Origin: Chryseobacterium sp. Leaf404
GTDB taxonomy: Bacteria; Bacteroidota; Bacteroidia; Flavobacteriales; Weeksellaceae
DNA: 64,000 nt
Assembly (NCBI RefSeq): GCF_001424145.1
Contig: NZ_LMQM01000003.1
Coordinates: forward strand, 36,729 to 100,728
Reading direction: 5' to 3'
Shown: piece after piece, positions 61,713 through 64,000 of the stretch
Layout of the letters: every line of letters begins with the position of its first letter
How positions within the stretch are numbered: position 1 is the first letter of the stretch
The notes under the pieces: model-generated
The model's database searches: none
Told to the model about the DNA's origin: nothing
The model's input: the letters and a program-made list of their open reading frames with translations, nothing else
Translations under genes and position numbers: made by a program

Positions 61713-62738
61713 TTATTTTGTGGGATATTTTTGAATTAGAGCCTGTAAAATTGCCCATGTTTCAGCATCCATAATTCCGTCGTAATTTGTTGGTCTGAAG
61801 TGATATTGAAATGCTTCGATGGTTCTTTTCGTGGCATCATCCCATTTTTCGGAAAGTTCCAGCCCGTAGCCAAATTTCTGGAGATTTGTTTTTACAGAAA
61901 AAATGAACGCCGGATCATCATATTTTACGGCGAAATCTGTCATTGCCAAATTGTAGAAATTTTGTTTCGTTGGCTCATCGTACCACATCCCTATTTGATA
62001 TTCATCATACAGTTTTTTCCATGGGAACAGAGGTCCCGGATCCTGCTTTCTCGTTGGTGCAATATCTGAATGCGCCAGAACATTGGTAGGAGGAATCTGG
62101 TATCTGTCAACAATATCTTTTGCCAAAGCTGCGACTTTTTTCACCTGTTCATCGCTGTAAGGTAGGAAGGTTTTCTTGCCGGTAGCATCAGCGGTATAGC
62201 CGATGTTTACGATTTCAATACCAACGGAATTGTCATTGAGGTTTTTATCTGATCTCCAGGTACTTATTCCGGCGTGATAGGCTCTTTTATTTTCGTCAAC
62301 CAACTGGTAAATTTCGTTGTCCCCAAGATTATTCACAAGATAATGAGCGCTTACTGATTTTTGCGTAAGTGCTGTAAGCGATCTGCTGTCATCCAACGCA
62401 GTATAATGTAAAATCAAATATCGCTGTCTGAAATTCTGTCCCAAAGAAGGGAAATAAGTCTTGACTACTCTGTAACCCTGAGGTTTTGCAGAAACTATCG
62501 AACCGTAACTTGCAGTATTATCGTTATTGGCTGCATTGGCAATATTTTCGCTATAGAATTCTACTCCATTCTGTGTTTTAATCTGTGGTTTCTTTGCCGC
62601 CTCTTCGTCACTTTTTCCTACCGTTTTGGTTGTGCCAGAAGCAATTTTAGGTCTGTAAGTAGAAGCAACTGTTTTTTTCTTTGCAGCACACGAAAAAATA
62701 AGAGTGCTTAATCCGATGATATATAATGTTTTACGCAT
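61713..62738 (-). CDS. N-acetylmuramoyl-L-alanine amidase lipoprotein (AmpD-like Ami_2)
   Basis: A 341-residue lipoprotein from ATG 62738 (RKTLYIIGLSTLIFSCAAKK, lipid Cys near residue 18). The amidase_2 domain has the zinc ligands in order: LILHYTALDD, VDENKRAYHAGISTW, VLAHSDIAPTRKQDPG. The C-terminal segment FQYHFRPTNYDGIMDAETW resembles a peptidoglycan-binding domain. It cleaves MurNAc-L-Ala bonds in peptidoglycan in the periplasm. A longer start at 62780 would disrupt the signal. Confidence 0.92.
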   Translation of the reverse strand: MRKTLYIIGLSTLIFSCAAKKKTVASTYRPKIASGTTKTVGKSDEEAAKKPQIKTQNGVEFYSENIANAANNDNTASYGSIVSAKPQGYRVVKTYFPSLGQNFRQRYLILHYTALDDSRSLTALTQKSVSAHYLVNNLGDNEIYQLVDENKRAYHAGISTWRSDKNLNDNSVGIEIVNIGYTADATGKKTFLPYSDEQVKKVAALAKDIVDRYQIPPTNVLAHSDIAPTRKQDPGPLFPWKKLYDEYQIGMWYDEPTKQNFYNLAMTDFAVKYDDPAFIFSVKTNLQKFGYGLELSEKWDDATKRTIEAFQYHFRPTNYDGIMDAETWAILQALIQKYPTK

Positions 62739-62802
62739 CTGTTGTATTTTATAGTCGATTATCAGGGTAAAAATACACATTTTTTTTGTTAAAAATATTT
62801 GC

Positions 62803-62829
62803 TTGTTAATGAAAACTAATCTATATTTG
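62803..62829 (+). promoter_or_regulatory. Promoter of the tRNA Ser-Pro-Arg operon
   Basis: TTG at 62803-62805 lies 19 bases before the TATATTTG -7 box at 62822-62829, matching Bacteroidota TTTG-N19-TAnnTTTG spacing. The first tRNA begins at 62873. Confidence 0.7.
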
Positions 62830-62872
62830 CACTCGCAATAACGGAATAAAGATCTTTAAAATATAAGATAAA

Positions 62873-62959
62873 GGAGAGTTGCCTGAGTGGCCGAAAGGAC
62901 ATGTTTGCTAAACATGCGTACTGGAAACGGTACCAAGGGTTCGAATCCCTTACTCTCCG
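62873..62959 (+). tRNA. tRNA-Ser(GCT)
   Basis: The acceptor stem GGAGAGT (62873-62879) pairs with ACTCTCC (62952-62958). The long variable arm and anticodon loop reading GCT (serine, AGC/AGU codons) identify it; GGTTCGAATCC gives the T-loop. CCA is not encoded. Confidence 0.95.
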
Positions 62960-62973
62960 CTTTTATCTTTCCT

Positions 62974-63048
62974 CGGGGCGTAGCGTAGTCCGGTCATCGC
63001 GCCTGGTTTGGGACCAGGAGGTCGCAGGTTCGAATCCTGCCGCCCCGA
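62974..63048 (+). tRNA. tRNA-Pro(TGG)
   Basis: Acceptor arms CGGGGCG (62974-62980) and CGCCCCG (63041-63047); anticodon loop TTTGGGA gives TGG, proline. T-loop GGTTCGAATCC present. It is 14 bases after tRNA-Ser. Confidence 0.95.
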
Positions 63049-63080
63049 CAGTTTTAGATAATTTTCACAAAATTACAAAT

Positions 63081-63154
63081 GGGTGCGTAGCTCAGCTGGA
63101 TAGAGCATCTGCCTTCTAAGCAGACGGTCTCAGGTTCGAATCCTGACGCGCTCA
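63081..63154 (+). tRNA. tRNA-Arg(TCT)
   Basis: Acceptor arms GGGTGCG (63081-63087) and CGCGCTC (63147-63153) with two wobble pairs; anticodon loop CTTCTAA gives TCT, arginine AGA/AGG. T-loop GGTTCGAATCC present. Confidence 0.95.
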
Positions 63155-63157
63155 CAG

Positions 63158-63190
63158 AAAGAGAAATCAGTAGTGGTTTCTCTTTTTTTT
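63158..63190 (+). terminator. Terminator after the tRNA cluster
   Basis: AAAGAGAAA (63158-63166) pairs with TTTCTCTTT (63177-63185), followed by T-run to 63190. Confidence 0.85.
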
Positions 63191-63222
63191 GGTTAATACA
63201 TAAAACGCATCAATCCCGAAAC

Positions 63223-63799
63223 CTAGGGACTATGCAAAAAGTTTTAACAATCTGAAGAGGAAAATGATTTGTCATGCACACATCGAAGCTACAGTCTGAA
63301 GTTTTTTATTTTAGAATCGAATGATATGGCAGACGCATAGGTAATTCTTTGTTCAAAATAATTCAGAATGTCGATGTAGTGATTCATAATGGTTTACGTG
63401 AGTAGAGAAAACGCTTTGAAGCCAGATTCCTCCACTTCTTTGCACCACTGCGCCAATTTGAGCATGGCTACCGATTTTTGAACGTTTTGATCGTAAATTT
63501 TCCTTAATCCATCAACCAAATGGTAGGCTTTTCTAAATCCGGATACTGAGAAGATAAGATTTCGGCTCTCTGATTTTGCGATGCAGTCCATTTTTCTAAG
63601 CTTTTGTAGAGCAAATATCGGCCTCTTGCTAAGAGTTGTTTTCTTTTGTCCCCATTTTCAAAATCTTCAATTTTGGTTTTTGTGCCTTTATTTTTTGCTT
63701 CTGTCAGCAGATTATTTTCCAGTACAATGCCTTGCCAACGATGCCGAATTCTGAGAGTACTTCAGGCAAAAATAATTTCAGAATTTCGGCATTATCTAG
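63223..63799 (-). pseudogene. ISAon1-family transposase relic
   Basis: The minus strand encodes, in several frames, ILKLFLPEVLSEFG (N-terminal ORF of the family), DKRKQLLARGRYLLYKSL (about 63640-63590), a frame shift near 63530, then KAYHLVDGLRKIYDQN, LAQWCKEVEESGFKAF, a stop, NHYIDILNYFEQR, ASAISFDSKIKNFR and VHDKSF with further stops. This is the order of an ISAon1 DDE transposase. Frameshifts and stops show it is dead; terminal repeats were not found. The short frames on the other strand are shadows. Confidence 0.75.
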
Positions 63800-63891
63800 A
63801 CAAAATTATCAATTTTTATTTTTCTCCCCAAGTTTTGAAACTGAACCCTGAAAGAACTATTCACCTTAGCTATTTGTTTTAACAAAAAAAG

Positions 63892-63930
63892 AATCCGTCT
63901 CACAACAAAATTTGAGGCGGATTTTTTATT
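63892..63930. terminator. Terminator near the window end
   Basis: AATCCGTCTCA (63892-63902) pairs with TGAGGCGGATT (63913-63923) with one wobble, followed by TTTTTATTT. Confidence 0.75.
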
Positions 63931-63962
63931 TCAGTAAAATGTATATTATTTTGAAAAATAGA

Positions 63963-63996
63963 AAAAGTTGTCCTCTTTAGGCAACTTTCTTTCTTA
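63963..63996. terminator. Second hairpin at the window end
   Basis: AAAGTTG (63964-63970) pairs with CAACTTT (63982-63988), followed by a T-rich tail. It probably belongs to a gene outside the window. Confidence 0.55.
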
Positions 63997-64000
63997 GATT

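Noticed and set aside
62901..63119. A 72-residue frame across the tRNA cluster
   Set aside because: It reads through three tRNA genes and is not a protein gene.
63636..63882. Plus-strand frames in the last 400 bases
   Set aside because: They are antisense to the ISAon1 transposase relic.

Overview
This 64 kb window is AT-rich chromosomal DNA from a Bacteroidota bacterium, most likely Chryseobacterium or a close Weeksellaceae relative. The evidence is promoter boxes of the TAnnTTTG type, lack of Shine-Dalgarno-led starts, GSCFA, DUF6438 and DUF4269 proteins, the neighbourhood purA / hpt-adk-obgE, and flavobacterial transposase remains (IS1182, ISAon1). The genus is inferred from protein style; no search was run.

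Positions 1-34 kb are accessory. This region is a patchwork of NAD(P)- or flavin-dependent oxidoreductases (SDRs, two F420-reductase-like proteins, two LLM flavoproteins, a nitroreductase, an NmrA-like protein, two NDH-2 paralogues), almost every one next to its own regulator (AraC, TetR, HxlR or Crp/Fnr). From 12.5 kb down to 1 everything is on the minus strand and includes a complete RND tripartite efflux operon (adaptor, pump, outer-membrane channel) headed by an AraC gene and followed by a TetR gene. Several operators can be read directly: a 12-bp inverted repeat before the TetR gene, TCAGA direct repeats before the efflux operon (duplicated at 12.6 kb), GGCAAT repeats between a divergent SDR/AraC pair, a perfect TGTGA-N6-TCACA box between a Crp/Fnr gene and a RidA gene, GTTAC clusters around an HxlR gene, and a 22-bp motif before each gene of a TetR-nitroreductase-SDR cluster. 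The area also carries decay: a deletion scar joining a headless ABC permease to a headless SDR, an IS1182 scrap and two copies of one orphan C-terminal peptide.

Positions 34-38 kb hold a metallophosphoesterase and metN-metI-metQ. The met operon is preceded by a promoter, a 34-codon Met/Cys-rich leader ORF, a long-range RNA pairing and an intrinsic terminator, together a candidate attenuator. Positions 38-54 kb are mainly core genes: purA, hpt, adk, obgE, rhlE-like and tatD genes, a polyprenyl synthase, Pit/DUF47 phosphate uptake. A two-gene RloA/RloB (AbiL-like) anti-phage module is inserted between purA and hpt beside an ABC-F scrap. A SAM methyltransferase at 48 kb is split by a (CA)8 tract in the register expected of a phase-variable gene. 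Positions 54-64 kb contain a DEAD-box helicase with an RD/RG-rich tail, DUF2461, FkbM methyltransferase, a flippase, two glycosyltransferases (surface polysaccharide), an amidase lipoprotein, a tRNA Ser-Pro-Arg operon and an ISAon1 transposase relic.

The most notable observations are the met leader attenuator, the phase-variable methyltransferase, and the set of readable regulator-operator-oxidoreductase circuits.
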